Source: an uncultured Fidelibacterota bacterium (lineage in GTDB: Bacteria > Fidelibacterota > Marinisomatia > Marinisomatales > TCS55). From it: a stretch of 46,868 nt of DNA. The DNA lies in the NCBI GenBank assembly GCA_902615915.1, contig CACMQQ010000004.1:167501-214368 (forward strand), in the 5' to 3' direction. The notes under the pieces are model-generated. The model was given only the letters and a program-made list of their open reading frames with translations, did not search any database and was not told where the DNA came from. Each line of letters begins with the position of its first letter. The stretch's first letter is position 1. This document shows positions 8,577 to 14,564 of this stretch, in pieces. Both the position numbers and the translations under genes were made by a program.

Positions 8577-9579
8577 CATACTTTTTCAAAACGCATTAAA
8601 AAATCAAAATATGGATAGACCGCCAATTTGGTTTATGAGACAAGCTGGTAGATATCACTCCCACTATCAAGAATTAAAAAAAGTTCACACTTTTGAACAA
8701 TTATGTAAAAATCCATCTTTAGCAGCAGAAACAGCGCTTGGGCCCATAAATGATTTCAATTATGATGTTGCTATTCTGTTTAGTGATATATTATTTATCC
8801 TTGAATCTTTGGGTATGAATCTGCATTATAACCCAGGGCCAATTTTTGAAAAATTTTTCGACGAAAGCCAAATAAACAACATTAAAAGACCTAAAGAAGT
8901 AGCTGAGGATTTACTATTTCAATATGAAGCAATTTCTCTCACTAGAAAACAACTTCCTCAAAGTAAAAGCCTAGTGGGATTTGTTGGTGGCCCTTGGACG
9001 TTAGCTTCTTATGCTACAGGCTTAAACAAAGAACAGTTTTTAACTCCGAATTTTTTTCACGAAAAACTTGTTTTTGATATTTTAATACCAGCACTAAAAG
9101 AGAATATCTCTTTACAATTACAATCTGGCGCTGAGGTAGTTTATATGTTTGACACAAATGCTGTACAGCTTGAAAAGGATTATTTTTGCAATAGATATTT
9201 GAAACAAATCAAACAAAATATTTTTGATATGTTCCCAAAGAAAATCGCTTATTTTAGTAAAAATAAAAATCTGGCATTAATTGAAAATATTAATGAAAAA
9301 TTTAGCTTGTCAGGGTTCGTTCATAACCCAGAAAGGAATTTCACAAAATCTCTCAAAAATAATAAATCTGGGTTTGTGCAGGGTAATTTTCCATCAGAAA
9401 GCCTAGCAAAGGCTCATATTGATTTTAAAAAAGATTTTAAATTGTTCTGTAATAGAATGAAACGAGTAGAAATTCAAGAAAGATTGAATTGGGTATGCAG
9501 CCTAAATCATGGCGTGCTTCCCAAGACACCTGAAGAAAACGTCAAATATTTTATTGATTATATTAGAGAAAAATTCTAA
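8569..9579 (+). CDS. hemE: Uroporphyrinogen decarboxylase
   Basis: Decarboxylates the four acetate side chains of uroporphyrinogen III to give coproporphyrinogen III. The N-terminal signature PPIWFMRQAGRY is complete. Other hallmarks are ILFSDIL (catalytic Asp), GFVGGPWTLASYA, the MFDTNA loop and NHGVLPKTP near the C-terminus. A longer frame begins at 8536, but the ATG at 8569 is preferred: it has AGAGGA upstream, overlaps the hemB stop as ATGGGTAA, and gives the expected short N-terminus. Length 336 is slightly below the family norm of about 350. Confidence 0.95.
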   Translation: MGNILFQNALKNQNMDRPPIWFMRQAGRYHSHYQELKKVHTFEQLCKNPSLAAETALGPINDFNYDVAILFSDILFILESLGMNLHYNPGPIFEKFFDESQINNIKRPKEVAEDLLFQYEAISLTRKQLPQSKSLVGFVGGPWTLASYATGLNKEQFLTPNFFHEKLVFDILIPALKENISLQLQSGAEVVYMFDTNAVQLEKDYFCNRYLKQIKQNIFDMFPKKIAYFSKNKNLALIENINEKFSLSGFVHNPERNFTKSLKNNKSGFVQGNFPSESLAKAHIDFKKDFKLFCNRMKRVEIQERLNWVCSLNHGVLPKTPEENVKYFIDYIREKF

Positions 9580-9583
9580 TAAC

Positions 9584-10588
9584 ATGGAAGATTTTGGAAA
9601 AAAGTATCAAAGCAAGATTGGTGTCATTTTAACAAACCTTGGCACACCTAAGTCTCCTGTGAGAAAAGATGTTAAAAAGTATTTAAATCAATTTTTGCTT
9701 GATCGGCGAGTAGTAGACATTAATCGATTACTATGGATTCCATTATTAAAGTTAATAATATTAACCATTAGACCTTCAAAATCAGCAAAGTTGTACAAAA
9801 AAATCTGGATGAGTGAAGGATCGCCTTTACTTGTTTATATGAATAAAATAAAAGACAAGGCTGAGCGCTTTTTTAAGATAGAAAATTTCAAAACTTTTTT
9901 TGAAATTGGAATGCGTTATGGAGAGCCTTCTTTGAGTGAGGCTCTAAAAAAAATGAAGGAAAACAATGTATCTAAGATAATTGTTCTTCCATTGTACCCT
10001 CAATCAGGTTCTCCCACAACCTCCACAACTTATGATGAGATATCAAACATACTTAAAAATTGGACTTGGGTGCCAGATCTCGTTTTTGTTAGCGGATACC
10101 ATGACAATCAAGATTATATCAATGCTCTAGCCAAAACAATTAAACAATCCTTTAAAAATAATGGCATGCCTGATAAAATTCTATTCAGCTATCACGGAAT
10201 GCCAAAACGATATTTAGAGAATGGTGATCCTTATTACTGCTTTTGCCATAAAACTACCAGACTGGTAGCAGAAAAACTCAAACTGAATAAAGAAAAATTT
10301 GATATGAGCTTTCAATCTCGCTTTGGAACTGAAGAGTGGTTAAAACCATACACTGATGACATGCTATTGGATTATGGTAAAAATAAAATTAAAAACATCC
10401 ATGTAATCTCACCAGGTTTCAGTGTTGATTGTTTGGAAACGCTTGAAGAGATTGAAATTCAGTACAAAGAACTTTTCCTGGAGAATGGTGGAGAAAAATT
10501 TCATTATATACCGTGTCTCAATGATAGTGACGAGCATGTTCAGTTAATCAATAAAATCATAGAAAAAAAATCTAAGGTTTGGTTTTGA
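9584..10588 (+). CDS. hemH: Ferrochelatase
   Basis: Inserts Fe2+ into protoporphyrin IX to make protohaem. The catalytic histidine is His204 in LFSYHGMPKRY, followed by GDPYYCFCHKTT. The second metal-path motif is PGFSVDCLETLEEI with its glutamates. The N-terminal VILTNLGTPKSP is typical. The frame opens upstream at 9509, but the first 25 residues would lie within hemE and look nothing like the family. The ATG at 9584, four bases after the hemE stop, gives 334 residues. Using protoporphyrin as substrate fits the presence of hemF and hemJ next door. Confidence 0.95.
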   Translation: MEDFGKKYQSKIGVILTNLGTPKSPVRKDVKKYLNQFLLDRRVVDINRLLWIPLLKLIILTIRPSKSAKLYKKIWMSEGSPLLVYMNKIKDKAERFFKIENFKTFFEIGMRYGEPSLSEALKKMKENNVSKIIVLPLYPQSGSPTTSTTYDEISNILKNWTWVPDLVFVSGYHDNQDYINALAKTIKQSFKNNGMPDKILFSYHGMPKRYLENGDPYYCFCHKTTRLVAEKLKLNKEKFDMSFQSRFGTEEWLKPYTDDMLLDYGKNKIKNIHVISPGFSVDCLETLEEIEIQYKELFLENGGEKFHYIPCLNDSDEHVQLINKIIEKKSKVWF

Positions 10589-11385
10589 ATTTTGAATTGT
10601 ACAGAGAATGGTTTGAAAGTTTACGCGGTTTAATTCTAAATGACTTAAAATCTATTGAAAATAAATCCTTTATTGAGACAAAATGGAACCATTCACAAAA
10701 AGGTGGTGGCTTAATGACAAAAATTAAGGGTGACATCATTGAAAAAGGTGGCGTAAATATCTCAACGGTAGGTGGGGAATTTTCTGAAAATATGCAAAAT
10801 CGAATTCCAGGAGCTGATAAAGATCCCAAGTATCAAGCGACTGGAATCAGCATAGTAATCCATCCTAAATCCCCATTGATTCCATCCATGCATTTTAACA
10901 CACGTTATATCAAAACATCGAGCTCCTGGTTTGGCGGAGGGATGGATGTAACTCCAAGTAATGATTATGAAGACGAATCCAAATTCTTTCATTCAGAGTT
11001 AAAAAAACTTTGCGACAAACACGATGAATCCTATTACAAAAAATATAAAGAATGGTGCGACAAATACTTTTTCTTGCCACATAGAAATGAACCAAGAGGA
11101 ATTGGAGGGATCTTTTTTGATTATTTAGATTCTGGAAAACCCAGTGATGATTTTAAATTTGTCAAAGATGTTGGTTTGTTTTTTAAAAAATATCTAATCG
11201 ATATCATTTTGAAATACAAAGATATGCCCTGGAATGAAAACCATGTAAAAAATCAGCTTATCAAAAGGGGTCGTTATGTTGAATTTAATCTGCTGCATGA
11301 CAGGGGGACTAAATTTGGGCTTGAAACTGGGGGCAATATCGATGCAATTCTGATGTCAATGCCTCCTTTAGCGATGTGGAAATAA
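10585..11385 (+). CDS. hemF: Oxygen-dependent coproporphyrinogen III oxidase
   Basis: Uses O2 to decarboxylate two propionates of coproporphyrinogen III, giving protoporphyrinogen IX. Family blocks in order are WNHSQKGGGLMTKIKG, GGVNISTVGGEF, SMHFNTRYIKT, SSWFGGGMDVTP, EPRGIGGIFFDYLD, RGRYVEFNLLHDRGTKFGLETGG and MSMPP. Both possible starts are TTG (10579 or 10585). I favour 10585: AAGG at 10574-10577 is 7 bases away, and TTGA overlaps the hemH stop by 4 bases. No hemN is present in the window, so this pathway is committed to aerobic conditions. Confidence 0.94.
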   Translation: MNFELYREWFESLRGLILNDLKSIENKSFIETKWNHSQKGGGLMTKIKGDIIEKGGVNISTVGGEFSENMQNRIPGADKDPKYQATGISIVIHPKSPLIPSMHFNTRYIKTSSSWFGGGMDVTPSNDYEDESKFFHSELKKLCDKHDESYYKKYKEWCDKYFFLPHRNEPRGIGGIFFDYLDSGKPSDDFKFVKDVGLFFKKYLIDIILKYKDMPWNENHVKNQLIKRGRYVEFNLLHDRGTKFGLETGGNIDAILMSMPPLAMWK

Positions 11386-11816
11386 AATTGGGAAATATAT
11401 ATTTATGGATTAAGGTTTTACATGTAATGTTCATGGTTGCGTGGATGGCTGGGTTACTTTATACACCACGATTATTTGTATACCATGCCGAAAACATAGA
11501 CAAACCTGATCTTGTTGAAACATTTAAAACAATGGAATATAGATTGTACTACTATATAGCCTCGCCTTCAGCGCTTATAGTTTGGATAACAGGTCTATAT
11601 ATGTTTCATGCTTTAGGTATTTATAATTGGCTAAATATCAAGATAGGGTTTGTTATCATTATGACTGTTTACCATTTCTATCTAAACAAATACTTAAAAG
11701 AATTTCAAAATGATATTTGTAAGAAATCTGCGAAATTTTTCAGGCTAATAAATGAAATTCCATTTCTTCTTCTATTTTTCATCATAATATTGGTAATTAT
11801 AAAACCAGATTTTTAA
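11376..11816 (+). CDS. hemJ: HemJ-type protoporphyrinogen IX oxidase
   Basis: Four-span membrane enzyme that oxidises protoporphyrinogen IX to protoporphyrin IX. The conserved first helix LWIKVLHVMFMVAWMAGLLYTPRLFVYH holds the family histidine and arginine. The following block FKTMEYRLYYYIASPSALIVWITGLYM and the K-R tail are also typical. Length 146 matches the family (about 145). The start is uncertain: GTG at 11376 overlaps hemF by 10 bases, while TTG at 11388 has GGA 7 bases upstream and gives a more usual N-terminus. It completes the pathway between HemF and HemH and is the last gene of the operon. Confidence 0.9.
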   Translation: MEIKLGNIYLWIKVLHVMFMVAWMAGLLYTPRLFVYHAENIDKPDLVETFKTMEYRLYYYIASPSALIVWITGLYMFHALGIYNWLNIKIGFVIIMTVYHFYLNKYLKEFQNDICKKSAKFFRLINEIPFLLLFFIIILVIIKPDF

Positions 11817-11821
11817 TATAT

Positions 11822-11902
11822 GGGTGCAATCATGGAGGATGATTGCACCCTATAGCCAACTTTTCTCGCTCTAGGACTTCGGAGGGCAAGTAGTTAGTTG
11901 GT
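11822..11902. ncRNA. Two-hairpin element with GGAGG (or CCUCC) loops between convergent genes
   Basis: A perfect 12-base inverted repeat, GGGTGCAATCAT (11822-11833) and ATGATTGCACCC (11839-11850), encloses the loop GGAGG. A second structure follows: CCAACT (11856-11861) pairs with AGTTGG (11896-11901). Inside it, ACTT (11876-11879) pairs with AAGT (11888-11891) around the loop CGGAGGGC. The element fills almost all of the 89 bases between hemJ and the convergent 94-residue gene. No long T-run follows on either strand, so it is not a standard intrinsic terminator, though the first hairpin could still stop transcription. Read on plus, both loops show GGA; read on minus, both show CCUCC. Whether it is a small RNA, an RNA-binding-protein site or a terminator is open. 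Confidence 0.5.
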
Positions 11903-11905
11903 CAT

Positions 11906-12190
11906 TTAATTTTTTAAGTAGTCTTGATTTGAGATAATCGAACTAACTTCATGAAAGAGTCTTAAAAAATCATCTATCTTAAGCTCAATTACCAAATTAT
12001 TCTTAACAAGAGTTAGCTCAATTTTATCGCTCTTAAAATCAATATTCCTATGAATTGATGATAGATATGTTTTAAAGTGTGCAAATCTACAAACTCCCAT
12101 TCTCATTTTTATATTACCAATCACTATATTAAAGTGTCTCCCTTTTCGTGTCTTAAAAACGGAGATGGAATTTTGAACTACATATTGCAT
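11906..12190 (-). CDS. Hypothetical protein, 94 residues
   Basis: Small soluble protein with no signal or membrane span and alternating beta-like segments (ISVFKTRKGRHFNIVIGNIKMRM, then IELTLVKNNLVIELKIDDFLRLFHEV). The pattern loosely resembles small FCB-group proteins of the DUF6686 type, but I would not rest on that. It follows flavodoxin on the same strand after 5 bases, so it would be co-expressed with flavodoxin, probably under the same Fur-like operator. Function unknown. Confidence 0.55.
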   Translation of the reverse strand: MQYVVQNSISVFKTRKGRHFNIVIGNIKMRMGVCRFAHFKTYLSSIHRNIDFKSDKIELTLVKNNLVIELKIDDFLRLFHEVSSIISNQDYLKN

Positions 12191-12195
12191 TTTAC

Positions 12196-12708
12196 TTATT
12201 TAAACTCATCTCTAATTAACTCTGCCCAGATGATCAATCTTTCTTCTGTTTCTTCTTCCTGATTATCGTTATCCAAACCCAGACCTAAAAATTCATCACC
12301 ATCCAAAGCAACTGATCCATCAAATTCATATCCTTCGGTTGACCATCTACCAATCAAATTGCCCCCTTTTTCCATAAAAGGCTTGGCTAACATTCCAATA
12401 GCATCTAAAAAATTATCGCTATAGCCCACTTGATCACCACATCCAAAGAAAGCAGCTGTTTTTCCTGAAAAATCTAGCCCCTGATAATCGTTATATACCG
12501 CTTCCCAATCCTCTTGCAGTTCTCCAACATTCCAGGTCGGGCATCCTATGATTAAGTTTGTATAGTCTAACATCTTTTCTGGTGGAGTTGATTTGATGTC
12601 GAAAGAATCAACTTCGAAACCTTCAGATTTCATATAATCCATTAAGTATTTAGCAGCTTCTTCTTGATTTCCTGTGGTACTTCCCCAGAACATTCCAATT
12701 TTTTCCAT
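12196..12708 (-). CDS. fldA: Flavodoxin (long-chain type)
   Basis: FMN electron carrier that replaces ferredoxin when iron is scarce. The FMN phosphate loop is GSTTGNQEEAA near the N-terminus. The W-loop is PTWNVGELQEDW, and the second aromatic loop is GCGDQVGYSDNFLDA. The extra strand typical of long-chain flavodoxins is present (EGYEFDGSVALDGDEFLGLGLD). A frame opens at 12762, but the ATG at 12708 has AAGGA upstream and gives MEKIGMFWGSTTG, the normal N-terminus, with 170 residues. A Fur-like operator sits 32-58 bases upstream, consistent with iron-starvation induction. Confidence 0.93.
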   Translation of the reverse strand: MEKIGMFWGSTTGNQEEAAKYLMDYMKSEGFEVDSFDIKSTPPEKMLDYTNLIIGCPTWNVGELQEDWEAVYNDYQGLDFSGKTAAFFGCGDQVGYSDNFLDAIGMLAKPFMEKGGNLIGRWSTEGYEFDGSVALDGDEFLGLGLDNDNQEEETEERLIIWAELIRDEFK

Positions 12709-12739
12709 TTTATAAAAGTCCTTATTAATTAAGTTATTT

Positions 12740-12766
12740 AATTTATTGATAATGAGTCTCAATTAC
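12740..12766 (-). promoter_or_regulatory. Fur-like operator upstream of flavodoxin
   Basis: The core reads GATAATGAGTCTCAATTAC on the plus strand and matches the classic Fur box GATAATGATAATCATTATC at 13 of 19 bases by eye. Its centre is the palindrome TGAG-T-CTCA. The whole 27-base stretch recurs exactly, in the opposite strand sense, at 26346-26372 upstream of the iron-binding protein gene. Both lie at nearly the same distance and in the same orientation relative to the gene they precede. It is also 77 bases upstream of the divergent peroxiredoxin and might act on both. Confidence 0.75.
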
Positions 12767-12843
12767 AAACATTTTTGTAATTTTTTTCATTATTATTATA
12801 TCTTAATTTCACAATTAATTTTATAAAACTAAAAGAGGAAAAA

Positions 12844-13314
12844 ATGTCAAATTTAAACGAAATAGCTCCTGATTTTAATTTAAAAAATACAGAGAAAAAT
12901 GATATTGCTCTGTCTAGCTTTAAAGGAAAAACTGTGGTATTAGCTTTTTACCCTGGAGCATTCACCGGCGTATGTGATACTGAAATGTGCTCATTAAGAG
13001 ATAATATGAATTCCTTCAATGATTTAAATTCTACCGTATTAGGTATCAGTGTTGATTCTCCTTGGGCCAATGCTGAATTTGCTAAAAAATATGAAATTAA
13101 TTTTAATTTACTATCTGACTACAATCGAGACGTATCCAAAGCGTATGATATGATCTTTAATGGGTTGGGAGGTTTGGAAGGTTATGAATGCTCTAATCGC
13201 GGAGTTATCATTATAGATGGGCAAGGTTTAATACAATATAGGTGGGTAGCTGAAAATCCAGGTGTTGAGCCAAATTACCCTGAGATCATTGAAAAAGTTA
13301 AAAGTTTGTCATAA
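12844..13314 (+). CDS. Thiol peroxidase of the peroxiredoxin family
   Basis: Reduces hydrogen peroxide and organic peroxides in the cytoplasm. The peroxidatic cysteine is Cys44 in YPGAFTGVCDTEMC. A second cysteine, Cys49, is five residues later, the spacing used as the resolving cysteine in PrxQ/BCP-type enzymes. The family blocks GKTVVLAFYPGAFT, SLRDNM, LGISVDSPWANAEFA and LLSDYNRDVSKAYD are present. The length of 156 fits. AGAGGA precedes the ATG. It is divergent from flavodoxin across a 135-base region holding the Fur-like operator, and next to the Ni-SOD genes. Confidence 0.9.
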   Translation: MSNLNEIAPDFNLKNTEKNDIALSSFKGKTVVLAFYPGAFTGVCDTEMCSLRDNMNSFNDLNSTVLGISVDSPWANAEFAKKYEINFNLLSDYNRDVSKAYDMIFNGLGGLEGYECSNRGVIIIDGQGLIQYRWVAENPGVEPNYPEIIEKVKSLS

Positions 13315-13315
13315 T

Positions 13316-13327
13316 TTAGGTACCTAA
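13316..13327. promoter_or_regulatory. 12-base perfect palindrome after the peroxiredoxin gene
   Basis: TTAGGTACCTAA lies two bases beyond the peroxiredoxin stop and 141 bases upstream of sodN. It is a perfect palindrome without a loop, so it looks more like a dimeric protein-binding site than a terminator. It could be an operator for the sodN unit. The protein that would bind is unknown. Confidence 0.25.
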
Positions 13328-13342
13328 CTTTTACTATTTCAA

Positions 13343-13456
13343 ATGAACGAGATAATAGAAAAAAAAACAACAAGATATTTATCGCACCACGAGGCATACA
13401 TTGTGCCAGTGCTGGTTTACATACTGAATAAAATAAAATTAAGAAAAATAAATTAA
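13343..13456 (+). CDS. Possible 37-residue upstream ORF/leader of sodN
   Basis: An ATG frame running to TAA at 13454-13456 ends 11 bases before the sodN ATG, and its stop sits directly before the sodN AAGGA ribosome site. The peptide is basic with a hydrophobic middle (EAYIVPVLVYILNKIKLRKIN). No good Shine-Dalgarno precedes it. The same region can fold a nested hairpin, GCAC (13384-13387) with GTGC (13409-13412) around GGCA/TGCC, so it may be an RNA leader and not a gene. Low confidence either way. Confidence 0.25.
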   Translation: MNEIIEKKTTRYLSHHEAYIVPVLVYILNKIKLRKIN

Positions 13457-13467
13457 AGGATTGATAA

Positions 13468-13905
13468 ATGAATGAAATAAATGCTTATGCTCATTGTGAT
13501 GGTCCATGTGGAATATATGATCCAGCTAGCGCAAGAATTACTGGGGAAGCAGTCTTGTCTATGACTAAGAAGATGTTGGAATTAAACTGTCCTGATACTT
13601 CTAATTCTCAAGCCATGGCAAGTTATTTAAATACTATGTCAAGATATGCATCTGTGAAAGAAGAACAAGCGACAGAATGTAAAAGAGAATTGTTAGTTTT
13701 GTGGACTGATTATTTTAAACCTGAGCATCTTGAAAAGTATCCAGATTTACATAATATTTTTTGGAATGCAGCAAAAGCATGTAGCTCCTGCAAGGTTGAA
13801 GTATCTATTGACCATGCTAACGAACTAATGGACATGATAAAGAAAATTCACGAGATTTTTTGGGAAACAAAAGGACGTGAAGTTCCCTGGATAACAGCTG
13901 GTTAA
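13468..13905 (+). CDS. sodN: Nickel superoxide dismutase
   Basis: Disproportionates superoxide with a nickel centre built from the mature N-terminus. The nickel hook HCDGPCGIYDP begins at His9 of the precursor. Cleavage after MNEINAYA would expose His1, Cys2 and Cys6, which are the ligands. The remainder, about 130 residues, is the four-helix bundle (MSRYASVKEEQATECKRELLVLWTDYF). An AAGGA lies upstream. The short leader must be removed by a SodX peptidase, and the next gene is exactly that. Use of nickel avoids an iron SOD and fits the iron-sparing theme. Confidence 0.95.
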   Translation: MNEINAYAHCDGPCGIYDPASARITGEAVLSMTKKMLELNCPDTSNSQAMASYLNTMSRYASVKEEQATECKRELLVLWTDYFKPEHLEKYPDLHNIFWNAAKACSSCKVEVSIDHANELMDMIKKIHEIFWETKGREVPWITAG

Positions 13906-14200
13906 AAGATACACACTTATCAATGTTAATGTTGTAGGCTCTAGTATGGAGCCCACATTCAAAAACGGAGATAAGCTAACTTTCAAAAAAATCATGAGCG
14001 ATACAAATATAGGAATTGACGATATTGTATTGTGTACTCACCCCTTTAAAAAATTAAAAATTGTCAAAAGAGTTAAATCGATAGATAATGGTCTTTATTT
14101 TTTAAAAGGCGATAATCCAAATGTCTTAGATACCTCTGATAGCAGAACATTTGGCCCACTAAAAATTAACCAAATAATAGGAAAGCTAGTTACATGCTAA
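13898..14200 (+). CDS. sodX: Nickel-SOD maturation peptidase SodX (S26 family), non-ATG start
   Basis: Removes the N-terminal leader of SodN. The S26 signal-peptidase signatures are VVGSSMEPT with the nucleophile Ser16, IVKRV with the general-base Lys57, and LKGDNPNVLDTSDSRTFGP. The first ATG, at 13946, codes for the methionine after the serine, so starting there would delete the nucleophile. Upstream the frame is open only back to 13895. The sole likely initiator is CTG at 13898, which overlaps the sodN stop as CTGGTTAA, the same overlap shape as tig/clpP and hemB/hemE. An ATC at 13919 is a weaker alternative. Translation from CTG gives 100 residues. Confidence 0.85.
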   Translation: MVKRYTLINVNVVGSSMEPTFKNGDKLTFKKIMSDTNIGIDDIVLCTHPFKKLKIVKRVKSIDNGLYFLKGDNPNVLDTSDSRTFGPLKINQIIGKLVTC

Positions 14201-14547
14201 ATTTAAAACCTTTTCAATTAAGCTTAATAAACGCCTTAACTCTCATTGCGTTTGGCGGATATGGATACATTCAATCCGAATCTCCCTCTGCTACCGCTTT
14301 AATTCCTGTCATCATTGGAATTTTATTGATCGCAATGAATAAAGGCGTTAAAAATGAAAATAAAATTATTGCTCACATAGCTGTGACCTTAACTTTATTA
14401 ATTATATTAGGTTTAATCATGCCACTACTTGGCTCATTACAAAGATCAGATACAGCTGCTACCATTAGGGTAATTTTAATGATAGCAACTTCTGTAATTG
14501 CAATGGTTGGGTTTATAAAGAGTTTTATTGCAGCTAGAAGGTCTTAA
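14194..14547 (+). CDS. Small membrane protein downstream of sodX
   Basis: 117 residues with four predicted membrane spans (about 10-27, 34-50, 60-85, 93-112) and short polar loops. The ATG overlaps the sodX stop as ATGCTAA, so it is translationally tied to sodN-sodX. I do not recognise the family. Four spans and small size resemble TMEM14-like or other small bundle proteins, but no motif decides it. A role in nickel supply or SodX anchoring is possible from position only. Confidence 0.6.
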   Translation: MLNLKPFQLSLINALTLIAFGGYGYIQSESPSATALIPVIIGILLIAMNKGVKNENKIIAHIAVTLTLLIILGLIMPLLGSLQRSDTAATIRVILMIATSVIAMVGFIKSFIAARRS

Positions 14548-14564
14548 ATAGTTTAAGTATACTG

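Noticed and set aside
9509-9583. N-terminal 25-residue extension of ferrochelatase
   Set aside because: These codons overlap the conserved end of hemE in another frame and do not resemble ferrochelatase; the ATG at 9584 is better placed.
10572-11095. Three open frames on the minus strand across hemF
   Set aside because: They lie antisense to a gene with full family motifs, show no recognisable domains, and result from its codon composition.
12094-12113. Possible CRISPR or short tandem repeats in the non-coding gaps
   Set aside because: No regularly spaced repeats longer than about 8 bases were seen in any intergenic stretch, and no cas-like genes are present.
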